Shown here: piece after piece, positions 1-6,074 of the stretch
How positions within the stretch are numbered: position 1 is the stretch's first letter
Layout: each line of letters starts with the position of its first letter
Source: Comamonadaceae bacterium
GTDB lineage: Bacteria > Pseudomonadota > Gammaproteobacteria > Burkholderiales > Burkholderiaceae_C
Assembly (NCBI GenBank): GCA_024642025.1
Contig: JAHEBY010000046.1
Span: 3,178-11,658 of the forward strand
Length of the DNA: 8,481 nt
Reading direction: 5' to 3'
Made by a program: the position numbers and the translations under genes
The notes under the pieces: generated by a model
What the model was told of the DNA's origin: nothing
Databases searched by the model: none
Seen by the model: the letters and a program-made list of their open reading frames with translations, nothing else

Positions 1-693
1 CTGGCCGTGGCAGCCATCAAGCAATATGTGGCCACCCACAAGACCAAGGGAGAGACCTACGCCGCCATTCTGTGTGGTGCCAACATGAACTTCGACCGCC
101 TGCGCTTTGTAGCCGAGCGGGCCGAGGTGGGTGAGGAGCGCGAAGCGCTGTTTGCCGTGACCATTCCCGAAGAGCGCGGCAGCTTTAGGCGATTTTGCGA
201 GCTCATTGGCGAACTGCCGGGCGGCACCCGCAACGTAACCGAGTTCAACTACCGCATCAGCGACAACGCGACAGCCCACGTGTTTGTGGGCATGACCACG
301 CAAGGCAAAGGCGAATCGGCAAAAATTGCCGGCAACTTCAACAAGCACGGCTTCAAGGCGCTCGACCTGACCCACGACGAACTGGCCAAAGAACATATCC
401 GCCACATGGTGGGCGGCCACTCGGCACTGGCGCAAGACGAGCGACTGCTGCGATTTGTGTTCCCAGAGCGGCCCGGCGCACTCATGAAGTTCTTGAGCCT
501 GATGCGCCCCGGCTGGAACATCAGCCTGTTTCACTACCGCAACCAGGGTGCCGATTATGGCCGCATTCTGGTCGGGCTTCAGGTTCCAGTGGCTGACAAC
601 CAGGCATTTGCCAGCTTTCTGGATACCCTGGGCTACCCTTGGGTAGAAGAGACCGGCAATCCGGCGTATCAGTTGTTCCTGAAGAGCGCATAA
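1..693 (+). CDS. ilvA: Threonine dehydratase (threonine ammonia-lyase), biosynthetic, C-terminal part
   Basis: This is the last 230 codons of a gene whose start lies before the window; the frame is already open at position 1, so an apparent internal ATG at position 7-9 on some calls is not the true start. The enzyme is a cytoplasmic PLP protein that converts L-threonine to 2-oxobutanoate and ammonia, the first committed step to isoleucine. The visible part begins in the end of the catalytic domain, with the family signature SGANxNFDRLR seen here as CGANMNFDRLR (about in-window residues 23-33). Two ACT-like regulatory repeats follow, at about residues 46-125 and 147-228; the second opens with RFVFPERPGALMKF. 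Tandem C-terminal ACT-like domains mark the long, isoleucine-feedback-regulated class (usually about 500 residues) rather than the short catabolic TdcB. It converges with gspC and shows no functional link to the secretion genes. Family assignment is secure; allosteric behaviour is inferred from the family. Confidence 0.95.
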   Translation: MAVAAIKQYVATHKTKGETYAAILCGANMNFDRLRFVAERAEVGEEREALFAVTIPEERGSFRRFCELIGELPGGTRNVTEFNYRISDNATAHVFVGMTTQGKGESAKIAGNFNKHGFKALDLTHDELAKEHIRHMVGGHSALAQDERLLRFVFPERPGALMKFLSLMRPGWNISLFHYRNQGADYGRILVGLQVPVADNQAFASFLDTLGYPWVEETGNPAYQLFLKSA

Positions 694-728
694 CGCCGGT
701 TGAGCAGGAGCTTGAGCATCATTGCCCC

Positions 729-743
729 GCGCTGCCACAGCGC
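729..743. terminator. GC-rich hairpin between convergent ilvA and gspC (possible bidirectional terminator)
   Basis: In the 58-base gap between the two convergent stop codons there is a perfect inverted repeat: GCGCTG (729-734), a three-base loop CCA, then CAGCGC (738-743). It overlaps a second perfect 12-base palindrome, CACAGCGCTGTG (736-747). The position, downstream of both genes, suits a shared transcription terminator. Neither strand has a T tract after the stem, so a classical intrinsic terminator is not shown; it could instead protect RNA 3' ends or be chance in GC-rich DNA. Confidence 0.3.
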
Positions 744-751
744 TGTGTCCG

Positions 752-1252
752 CTATTGAGCGCTCGGAGCCCCTCCTGGCGCTCCACCCGCCGTAGCAAGC
801 GGCGGCAACTCCAGCGTCAGGGCAGCCGGCCCGTCAAGTGCCGCACCCAACATCGCACTACGCTTCTTGACAGCCTGCAATACCAGGCCCTGTTCCACCT
901 CGGCACCAACGCGAAACGGCTTGGGTGGCGCGTCGCCCACCGCAATAAGAGCGGCGCCATGACTGGCTGTATTGGCAAGCACACCGACCAAAACAAACCG
1001 CGTCGGAACGATGGCCTGTGGGCCGGATGGGGCGGCAGATATGGCACCCAGTAATTTGGCGACGTTTGCCTGGTCGCCGGAACTGATTTGCCCGCCCATG
1101 CCTCCAACCACTCCTGAATTTGCCGAGCCAACATGGTCCGAAGATGCCCCTACCCACTTTAAGACCCAGTACACCAGACTGGCTGCGAGCAACGCCCACA
1201 CCATGAACGTAACAAAGTGCGACAGTTGGCGGTTACGGGAAATTGTCAACAT
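752..1252 (-). CDS. gspC: Type II secretion system protein GspC, short form without PDZ domain
   Basis: The 166-residue product has the layout of GspC: a short cytoplasmic N-terminus, one transmembrane helix (about residues 13-33), a Gly/Ser-rich periplasmic linker (about 35-60), and an HR (homology region) domain at about 82-149 containing FVLVGVL and AVGDAPPKPFRVG. It ends in a Pro/Gly/Ala-rich tail (150-166). In the family, the HR domain binds the N0 domain of the secretin GspD and so bridges the inner and outer membranes. Full-length GspC proteins usually run near 270-300 residues and end in a PDZ or coiled-coil domain; none is present here. The ATG at 1252 is chosen because no other usual start codon occurs in frame for over 60 bases upstream and it places the membrane helix correctly; a longer reading to 1495 would run into gspG. 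No clear Shine-Dalgarno sequence precedes it. It is transcribed away from gspG and toward ilvA. The short size could make it resemble a general T2SS/PilP-like HR protein, but the context supports GspC. Confidence 0.85.
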   Translation of the reverse strand: MLTISRNRQLSHFVTFMVWALLAASLVYWVLKWVGASSDHVGSANSGVVGGMGGQISSGDQANVAKLLGAISAAPSGPQAIVPTRFVLVGVLANTASHGAALIAVGDAPPKPFRVGAEVEQGLVLQAVKKRSAMLGAALDGPAALTLELPPLATAGGAPGGAPSAQ

Positions 1253-1307
1253 GCTGAGATTATGATTGAGTCCACTCTGGCACGCTACTGCGACATATTC
1301 CGACAAT
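1253..1307. promoter_or_regulatory. Divergent intergenic region between gspC and the gspG operon
   Basis: These 55 bases lie between the two divergent start codons and are the most likely place, with the ends of the neighbouring coding regions, for the promoters of gspC and of the gspG-to-gspD run. The stretch is less GC-rich than the genes. On the minus strand CATAAT (1258-1263) resembles a -10 box. On the plus strand TTGTCA (1243-1248) resembles a -35 box, and TATGAT (1261-1266) resembles a -10 box but is only 12 bases away, too close for a standard sigma-70 promoter. No convincing complete promoter or strong ribosome binding site is visible for either gene. Confidence 0.45.
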
Positions 1308-1310
1308 ATG
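1294..1310. promoter_or_regulatory. 17-base palindrome over the gspG start codon
   Basis: CATATT (1294-1299) and AATATG (1305-1310) form a perfect six-base inverted repeat around the five-base spacer CCGAC. The last three bases are the gspG start codon. As DNA it has the shape of an operator for a dimeric regulator; as RNA it could form a weak hairpin that hides the start codon. Both roles are inference, and an AT-rich six-base repeat may occur by chance. Confidence 0.3.
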
Positions 1311-1751
1311 AAAAGACACACATCCGCCTTCAAGACGACGCTCGCACACGGTTTCACGCTGATTGAGTTGATGGTCGTGCTCGTCATTATTGGCGTATTG
1401 GCGGCGTTGATCGTACCCAACGTGCTGGACCGCGCTGACGATGCGCGCGTCACTGCCGCCAAAACCGATGTCAACAATGTAATGCAGGCCCTCAAGCTTT
1501 ACCGTTTGGACAATCAGCGCTATCCCACAGCCGCGCAAGGCCTGAAGGCACTCGTGGTCAAGCCCACGGAAGGCGGCCCGGTTCCACTCAACTGGAAGCC
1601 CTATCTGGAGCGTTTGCCCAACGACCCTTGGGGTAACCAATACCAATACGTCAATCCAGGCATCAAGGGCGAGATTGACGTGATGTCATTCGGAGCTGAC
1701 GGTCAGCCCGGCGGTGAGGGCAAAAATGCGGACATCGGAAGCTGGCAGTAA
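1308..1751 (+). CDS. gspG: Type II secretion system major pseudopilin GspG
   Basis: GspG is the main subunit of the periplasmic pseudopilus that pushes substrates through the secretin. The 147-residue preprotein has a 15-residue basic leader ending in Gly, then the prepilin peptidase site G|FTLIELMVV, with the methylated Phe at 16 and the conserved Glu at +5 (residue 20). A hydrophobic helix of about 20 residues follows. The body carries the GspG pattern RYPTxxQGLxAL and, near the end, GADGQPGGEG and ADIGSW, the region that forms the calcium site in the family; Asp124, Asp131 and Asp142 are candidate ligands. The mature length of 132 residues is typical. The ATG at 1308 gives a normal leader; a TTG at 1266 would add 14 unneeded residues. 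It heads a tightly packed run of gsp genes, which separates it from type IV pilins or MSHA pilins. Confidence 0.97.
   Translation: MKRHTSAFKTTLAHGFTLIELMVVLVIIGVLAALIVPNVLDRADDARVTAAKTDVNNVMQALKLYRLDNQRYPTAAQGLKALVVKPTEGGPVPLNWKPYLERLPNDPWGNQYQYVNPGIKGEIDVMSFGADGQPGGEGKNADIGSWQ
1716..1720 (+). promoter_or_regulatory. Ribosome binding site for gspH inside gspG
   Basis: GAGGG lies five bases before the ATG at 1726 and supports that start over the upstream in-frame GTG at 1714. It sits inside the coding sequence of gspG, so gspH is probably initiated independently while gspG is being read. Confidence 0.55.
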
Positions 1752-2199
1752 CGTAGCCCTAACCCGTCAACTGGGGTTCACCATTCTGGAGCTGCTGGTC
1801 GTTGTGGCCATCATCGCTCTGGGCACGGCTGGGGTTGCAATAGCGATGCGCGACACCACGGATACTATCCTCGAGCGGGAGGGCCAGCGCCTGGCTGCAA
1901 TGCTCGAATCCGCGCGCGCCCAGTCGCGCTCCACAGGCGTGCCAGTAACCTGGCGGCGCACGGAAACGGGTTTTGCGTTTACAGGTCTGTATGGGAGCAA
2001 TCAGACCGGGGAGTGGCAAGCTGACGGGCTGCTTGTGGATCCTCGCGCCACATTGAGTTTGGGGCCAGAACCACTGATTGGGCCGCAGGAGGTCACGATG
2101 AGCCTGCGCGAGCAACCTGGTAAATCCGTGCGTATCGTGACAGATGGGCTTCACCCTTTTTCGGTGGAGTCGGTGGCGCCCGCAGTCAGCGCGCAATAG
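1726..2199 (+). CDS. gspH: Type II secretion system minor pseudopilin GspH
   Basis: The 157-residue product is a prepilin-like protein placed in the GspH slot. It has a 17-residue leader ending in Gly, the cleavage site G|FTILELLVV, and Glu at +5 (residue 22) followed by a hydrophobic helix. The remainder is a beta-rich C-terminal domain with the GspH-like stretch ESARAQSRSTGVPVTW, which matches the family pattern of a helix followed by strands. GspH is thought to join the minor-pseudopilin tip complex (H-I-J-K) to the GspG shaft. The start at ATG 1726 is supported by GAGGG just upstream and overlaps the end of gspG by 26 bases in another frame. GspH is the least conserved pseudopilin, so the name leans partly on gene order. 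Confidence 0.92.
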   Translation: MRTSEAGSNVALTRQLGFTILELLVVVAIIALGTAGVAIAMRDTTDTILEREGQRLAAMLESARAQSRSTGVPVTWRRTETGFAFTGLYGSNQTGEWQADGLLVDPRATLSLGPEPLIGPQEVTMSLREQPGKSVRIVTDGLHPFSVESVAPAVSAQ

Positions 2200-2204
2200 G
2201 CATC

Positions 2205-2570
2205 ATGCTGCTAAAACGATATGGTCGGGGCTTTACGCTGATTGAGGTGCTGGTGGCGTTGTCCATCGTGGCCATTGCCCTGTTGGCTGGGTCTCAAGCG
2301 ACCAATGCACTAACCAGCACTGCCGTACGTCAGTCCGATCTGTTGCTTGGCCACCTTTGCGCGGAAAACGAACTGACACGTATCCGGCTTTTGAAACAAA
2401 TGCCTTCTATTGGAAACTACGATGTACGCTGTGAGCAGGCTGGCATCGGATTTGACATTGCCATGAACGTTGTGCCAACCCCCAACCCCAACTTCAGACG
2501 GGTGGATGCCCAAGTCAAGCATGACGGTGCGCCGGTGCTGCGGCTTTCGACCGTGATGGGCCGGTTTTGA
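2205..2570 (+). CDS. gspI: Type II secretion system minor pseudopilin GspI
   Basis: The 121-residue product has a nine-residue leader, the cleavage site G|FTLIEVLVAL with Glu at +5 (residue 14), and a hydrophobic helix to about residue 30. The AENELTRIRL segment right after the helix matches the AENxLxxxRL pattern typical of GspI. GspI is the core of the minor-pseudopilin tip, contacting GspJ and GspK. Two cysteines (residues 52 and 76) could form a disulfide in the periplasm; this is inference. The length is normal for the family. It begins five bases after the gspH stop, with only a weak AGG just upstream, and its stop overlaps the gspJ start (TGATG). Confidence 0.95.
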   Translation: MLLKRYGRGFTLIEVLVALSIVAIALLAGSQATNALTSTAVRQSDLLLGHLCAENELTRIRLLKQMPSIGNYDVRCEQAGIGFDIAMNVVPTPNPNFRRVDAQVKHDGAPVLRLSTVMGRF

Positions 2571-3229
2571 TGCGTCGCCAGGCGGGTTTTACGCTGATTG
2601 AAGTGCTGGTAGCCATCACCATCATGGCATTGATGGCGGTGATCAGCTGGCGTGGTTTGGACGGCATGGTGCGCGCCCAGTCGCAAACTAAATCTCGAGC
2701 CGACGCCGTTCTTACCTTGCAAGCAGGGCTGATGCAGTGGCGTTCCGACCTGGACAACATCATCCAGTTCAGTGGCAATGGCGACATTTCGCCGATGGAC
2801 TGGAACGGACGGGTATTGCGCGTCACGCGGCGCAACACGACCAACCCCACGCAGGGAACCTTCGTCGTGGCATGGTCGCAGCGGGACACCGGTGATAGCG
2901 CGCAGTGGCTGCGCTGGCAGTCGCCACCTGTGCGCACACGTGGCGAGTTGCGACAGTTTTGGGAAATGGCAGGGCAATGGGCACAGAACCCGGGCGACGT
3001 GGAAAAGCGCAGCGAGATCGCCGTCTATCCAGTGACTCAGTGGCAAGTGCTCTTTTACCGCGATAACGCGTGGACAAACGCACTGTCCAGTGACGCTTCG
3101 GCTGGCCCGATCACGGTTCTGCCTGATGGGGTCCGCCTGATCCTGACGCTGCCACAAGGTCAGGCGCTGGGCGGCGCGTTGACGCTAGACTGGATCAGCC
3201 CCCTTTTGAGCGGCGGCAAGGCAGCATGA
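2570..3229 (+). CDS. gspJ: Type II secretion system minor pseudopilin GspJ
   Basis: The 219-residue preprotein has a very short six-residue leader (MRRQAG), the cleavage site G|FTLIEVLVAI with Glu at +5 (residue 11), and a hydrophobic helix. The sequence SWRGLDGMVRAQ and then LMQWRSDLDNI is typical of GspJ, and the long beta-rich domain matches its larger size among the pseudopilins. GspJ forms the quasi-helical tip complex with GspI and GspK. The ATG at 2570 is preferred to the TTG at 2567; it shares one base with the gspI stop, indicating translational coupling. It overlaps gspK by four bases (ATGA). Confidence 0.95.
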   Translation: MRRQAGFTLIEVLVAITIMALMAVISWRGLDGMVRAQSQTKSRADAVLTLQAGLMQWRSDLDNIIQFSGNGDISPMDWNGRVLRVTRRNTTNPTQGTFVVAWSQRDTGDSAQWLRWQSPPVRTRGELRQFWEMAGQWAQNPGDVEKRSEIAVYPVTQWQVLFYRDNAWTNALSSDASAGPITVLPDGVRLILTLPQGQALGGALTLDWISPLLSGGKAA

Positions 3230-4302
3230 AGACAACGGAGCGAACAGGCCTTTCAACCCAAAATGGCGCCGCTTTGCTGGCCGCGATGTTGACCGTCACC
3301 TTGGTCGCAACGCTTGCTGCTTCGGCTTTATGGCAACAGTGGCGGGCTGTCGAAATCGAAGCCGCCGATCGTTCGCGCGTGCAGGCCGGTTGGATTTTGA
3401 GTGGCGCGACAGATTGGCTAAGGCTAATCCTGATTGAAGATAGCCGACCGGGCAGTCCGGTCAACGACAACCTGTCAGAGCCATGGTCCATTCCATTGAA
3501 AGAAGCACGGCTCTCAAGTTTTCTCGCGGCCGATGCCAACAATGCAGTCACGGATTCAGATACGGCAATGGATGCGTTTTTGTCCGGCGAGATAACGGAT
3601 GCGCAGGGAAAGCTAAACGTTCGCAACCTCATAGACCAGAACAACAATTTATCCGTCAACGGGATCGCGGCGTTCACCAAGCTGTTTGATTTTCTGAAGT
3701 TGCCGACCCAGCAAGTGGCTTCTCTGGCCAACAACTTGCAGCAAGCCGCGGCAGCTGCGGCACCACCAACACCCAAAGAAGGTGCGTCGGCCCCGGCAAC
3801 ACCCGCACCCTCCGCCGGAATAGAAAATACTGGTTCTCTATCGCTCATGCCGCAGCGTCTGGAACAATTGGTGTGGCTGGGTTTGCCACCCGCCACGCTT
3901 GACGTGATTCGTCCGTATGTCGCGCTCTTACCGCAAAGCAATACCTCAATAAACCTGAACACGGCGTCCGCCGAGGTCATTTACGCAGCGGTGCCGGTGC
4001 TATCGATGGCATCTGCACAAAAACTGGTGGATTTCCGTACGCGGTCTGTGTTTGGTTCAATTGCTGATGCCGTTCGGGTGGCCGCGGAACTTGCACAGCC
4101 ATCAAATGAGGGCGAACCCGGGCGGTTGGCGCTTTCTGTTGTCACCAGTTACTTTGACGTCAAAGGCCGCTTGCGCATCGACAACGTCACTTACGAAGAG
4201 ACGTCAATGTTGCAACGATCTGGGATGCAGGTCAAGGTTTTGTGGCGGGCGCGAGGGGTGCCATCGCAGCAGAGACCGACCCAAGTAGCCGCGTTAAGGT
4301 AA
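3226..4302 (+). CDS. gspK: Type II secretion system minor pseudopilin GspK
   Basis: The 358-residue product is the large pseudopilin that caps the pseudopilus tip. The leader is 14 residues ending in NG, with probable cleavage before AALLAAMLTV. As usual for GspK, the +5 Glu found in other pseudopilins is missing (Ala19 here). The segment ATDWLRLILIEDSR matches the family pattern near residues 61-74. The large alpha-helical domain follows, with helix-hairpin-helix-like INLNTASAEVIYA (from residue 242). The C-terminal part, with YFDVKGR and the ending around VLWRARG, is also family-like. Residues about 172-198 are a Gln/Ala/Pro-rich linker that looks like an insertion inside the helical part. 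Start and stop are well fixed: the ATG overlaps the gspJ stop by four bases. Length is near the usual 300-350 or a little above it. Confidence 0.95.
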   Translation: MKTTERTGLSTQNGAALLAAMLTVTLVATLAASALWQQWRAVEIEAADRSRVQAGWILSGATDWLRLILIEDSRPGSPVNDNLSEPWSIPLKEARLSSFLAADANNAVTDSDTAMDAFLSGEITDAQGKLNVRNLIDQNNNLSVNGIAAFTKLFDFLKLPTQQVASLANNLQQAAAAAAPPTPKEGASAPATPAPSAGIENTGSLSLMPQRLEQLVWLGLPPATLDVIRPYVALLPQSNTSINLNTASAEVIYAAVPVLSMASAQKLVDFRTRSVFGSIADAVRVAAELAQPSNEGEPGRLALSVVTSYFDVKGRLRIDNVTYEETSMLQRSGMQVKVLWRARGVPSQQRPTQVAALR

Positions 4303-4347
4303 TTTTTAAGCTCCTAATTACAATAACCATAGCACCCTAAGCTACTC
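4303..4347 (+). promoter_or_regulatory. AT-rich gap between gspK and gspL, possible internal promoter
   Basis: This 45-base gap is the only sizeable one in the gspG-gspD run and is clearly richer in A+T than its surroundings. TACAAT (4319-4324) matches five of six positions of a sigma-70 -10 box. The best upstream partner, TTAAGG (4294-4299), is weak and 19 bases away. A short direct repeat TAAGCT occurs at 4307-4312 and 4338-4343. No strong ribosome binding site precedes gspL. There is no terminator-like hairpin, so readthrough from gspK is expected. The promoter is tentative. Confidence 0.25.
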
Positions 4348-5577
4348 ATGACCAAGTTGATCATCAAACTTCCAACGCAAGTGGCGACCGCCACCACGGA
4401 GTTTGCCTATGCGCTTAGTACTGATGGTGTATCGGTAGACCGGCACGCCAGCGCTGTTGCCAACCTGTTGCCGCCAAACAGCGGCGCGGGTGATGAAGTC
4501 ATCGCGATGGTACCTGCCCGCGCCTTGTCGTGGCACCAGGCGCAGTTGCCTCAAGGCATCAGCATGACCTCGCCCCGCCTGCGGCCTGTGCTGGTGGGTC
4601 TGCTGGAAGAGTACCTTCTGGACGATGCTGACAACCTGCACTTTGCGCTCGAGCCGATCAAAGAGCCTGCATTGCCCTTCTGGGTCGCGGTATGTGACAA
4701 GGCATGGCTGCGGACCTGCCTGTCTACTCTGGAGAGTGCAAAGTGCCAAGTTTCTCGCATCGTGCCTGAGCTAGTGCCTGGTCAGGCCCAAATGACGCCC
4801 ACAACGATTTATTTGCTGGGTGAGCCGGATATGGCGGATCTGGTGGTCCCGGATGAAGGCGGTATCACTATCATGCCCCTGTCCGTTGGGGCAGTTAGCT
4901 TGGCACGCAATCTGGGCAATCTGCCGCCCGACGCGGACCTGATGGCTGACCCCGCGGTTGTGGAGATGGCTGAGCAGCATTTGCAGCGTCGTGCCACGCT
5001 GCAGACTTGGGACCAGCGGGCGATTCGTGCAATCGAGACCAATTGGGATCTTGCGCAATTTGATTTGGCCAACTCCGGTGGCAAACGGGCGATGAAGCGT
5101 TTGTCGACGGGTTGGTCCGACTTTTTACAATCACCCCAGTGGCGGGCAGCCCGATGGGGGTCTCTGATGTTGGTCTTCGCCAACCTGGTTGGACTCAACG
5201 CTTGGGCCTTGCACGAAAAGAATGCGCTTGCCAGCAAGCGACAGGCGATCCGATCGGTGTTGACGCAGACCTTTCCCGCAGTGCAAACCGTGGTCGACGC
5301 GCCGGTTCAAATGGAGCGCGAAGTCGCCGTGCTGCGCCGCGGCGGCGGCGAGCTCTCCCCGCGGGATCTCGAAGTCTTGCTGGGTGCAGTCAGTGAGCTT
5401 ACCCCCATTAATCGAACTGTGTCCCACATCGAGTTCGCTGCTGGCGAAGTCCGTTTTCAAGGCCTCGGTTTAAATGGCGAGGAAGGGTCAGCCATCACAA
5501 CGGGTCTCTCGTCGCATGGACTGATCGGTAGGGTGGATGGCGATATCCTGATAGTCAAACCCATGGACGCACGATGA
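4348..5577 (+). CDS. gspL: Type II secretion system inner-membrane platform protein GspL
   Basis: The 409-residue product is the bitopic platform protein that recruits the ATPase GspE on the cytoplasmic side and pairs with GspM in the membrane. The N-terminal part (about 1-230) is the actin-like cytoplasmic domain; VPARALSWHQAQLPQG and LLEEYLLDDADNLHFAL are typical of the family. One transmembrane helix lies at about residues 268-288 (SLMLVFANLVGLNAWAL). A periplasmic region follows, with a probable helical linker to about 330 and then a small ferredoxin-like domain. Length is normal. The ATG at 4348 puts the first strand right at the N-terminus (TKLIIKLP). It follows a 45-base gap rather than an overlap, and its end overlaps gspM by four bases (ATGA). 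Confidence 0.94.
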   Translation: MTKLIIKLPTQVATATTEFAYALSTDGVSVDRHASAVANLLPPNSGAGDEVIAMVPARALSWHQAQLPQGISMTSPRLRPVLVGLLEEYLLDDADNLHFALEPIKEPALPFWVAVCDKAWLRTCLSTLESAKCQVSRIVPELVPGQAQMTPTTIYLLGEPDMADLVVPDEGGITIMPLSVGAVSLARNLGNLPPDADLMADPAVVEMAEQHLQRRATLQTWDQRAIRAIETNWDLAQFDLANSGGKRAMKRLSTGWSDFLQSPQWRAARWGSLMLVFANLVGLNAWALHEKNALASKRQAIRSVLTQTFPAVQTVVDAPVQMEREVAVLRRGGGELSPRDLEVLLGAVSELTPINRTVSHIEFAAGEVRFQGLGLNGEEGSAITTGLSSHGLIGRVDGDILIVKPMDAR

Positions 5578-6074
5578 AGTCGATCAAATTGCCGCCTCAA
5601 CTGCGCAAGCGCTGGGAATTGGTGACTCCGCGAGACAAAAGCATGCTGCTGCTGGGTGCTGGCGTGGTGGGGTTTTCCATGATTTGGTGGCTATTATTGT
5701 CTCCGGCCATTTCCGTCTTGAAGAGCGCTGATGAGCAGCACCGTCAGTTAAACGCTCAACTCCAGTCCATGTCCAATTTGGCTGCACAAGCCCAGGCACT
5801 GCAATCGCGACCCAAGGTGAGCTTTGACGATGCCAAACGAATGCTGGATACCTTGGTTAAAAATAATTTTGGCGATCACGCTCAAGTCGCCGTGGCTGGG
5901 GAACGCGCCACAGTTACCCTTAAAGCCGTTGCGCCTGAGGTACTGATTTCCTGGCTGACCCAGGTCAGAGTTGATGCGAGAGCGTTACCGATAGAGACCA
6001 AGCTGACCCGCAATACCAGCGCGACGACGGCAGTGTGGGATGGCGTGGTAGTTTTGGCGCTGCCGCCTCCATGA
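5574..6074 (+). CDS. gspM: Type II secretion system inner-membrane protein GspM
   Basis: The 166-residue product has the GspM layout: a basic cytoplasmic N-terminus (residues 1-22), including the frequent pattern TPRDKxMLLLG, one transmembrane helix at about 24-44, a short helical, possibly coiled-coil stretch at about 48-75 rich in Gln, and a periplasmic ferredoxin-like domain. GspM stabilises GspL and helps link the ATPase platform to the pseudopilus. The sequence family is divergent, but size, topology and position between gspL and gspN agree. It overlaps both neighbours by four bases (ATGA at each end), so translation is probably coupled. Confidence 0.92.
   Translation: MKSIKLPPQLRKRWELVTPRDKSMLLLGAGVVGFSMIWWLLLSPAISVLKSADEQHRQLNAQLQSMSNLAAQAQALQSRPKVSFDDAKRMLDTLVKNNFGDHAQVAVAGERATVTLKAVAPEVLISWLTQVRVDARALPIETKLTRNTSATTAVWDGVVVLALPPP

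Noticed and set aside
722..1265. Plus-strand open frames (722-1054 and 972-1265) opposite gspC
   Set aside because: They have no recognisable domain, no good ribosome site, and amino acid content expected of an antisense shadow; gspC on the other strand explains the region.
1243..1266. TTGTCA and TATGAT as a sigma-70 promoter for gspG
   Set aside because: Each box is a good single match, but the spacer is only 12 bases, well short of the usual 16-18.
1253..1495. N-terminal extension of gspC to a 247-residue reading frame
   Set aside because: The extension is antisense to the start of gspG, covers its conserved cleavage motif, and its translation has no family resemblance; the ATG at 1252 gives a normal GspC topology.
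2417..3157. Minus-strand open frame (246 codons) opposite gspI/gspJ
   Set aside because: Cys/His/Arg-rich translation without a recognisable fold, typical of a shadow frame; gspI and gspJ account for the sequence.
1308..3229. Pilin-like genes as a type IV pilus or MSHA locus
   Set aside because: The full set G-H-I-J-K followed by GspL, GspM, GspN and a GspD secretin with an N0-N3 layout is a type II secretion system.
3195..3980. Long minus-strand open frame (261 codons) opposite gspJ/gspK
   Set aside because: Compositional by-product of GC-rich coding DNA; no domain, and gspK on the plus strand has full family support.
5335..5352. GCGGC-repeat run in gspL as a phase-variable tract
   Set aside because: Only a few imperfect triplet units; slippage by triplets would not shift the frame, and the residues are an ordinary Arg/Gly stretch.
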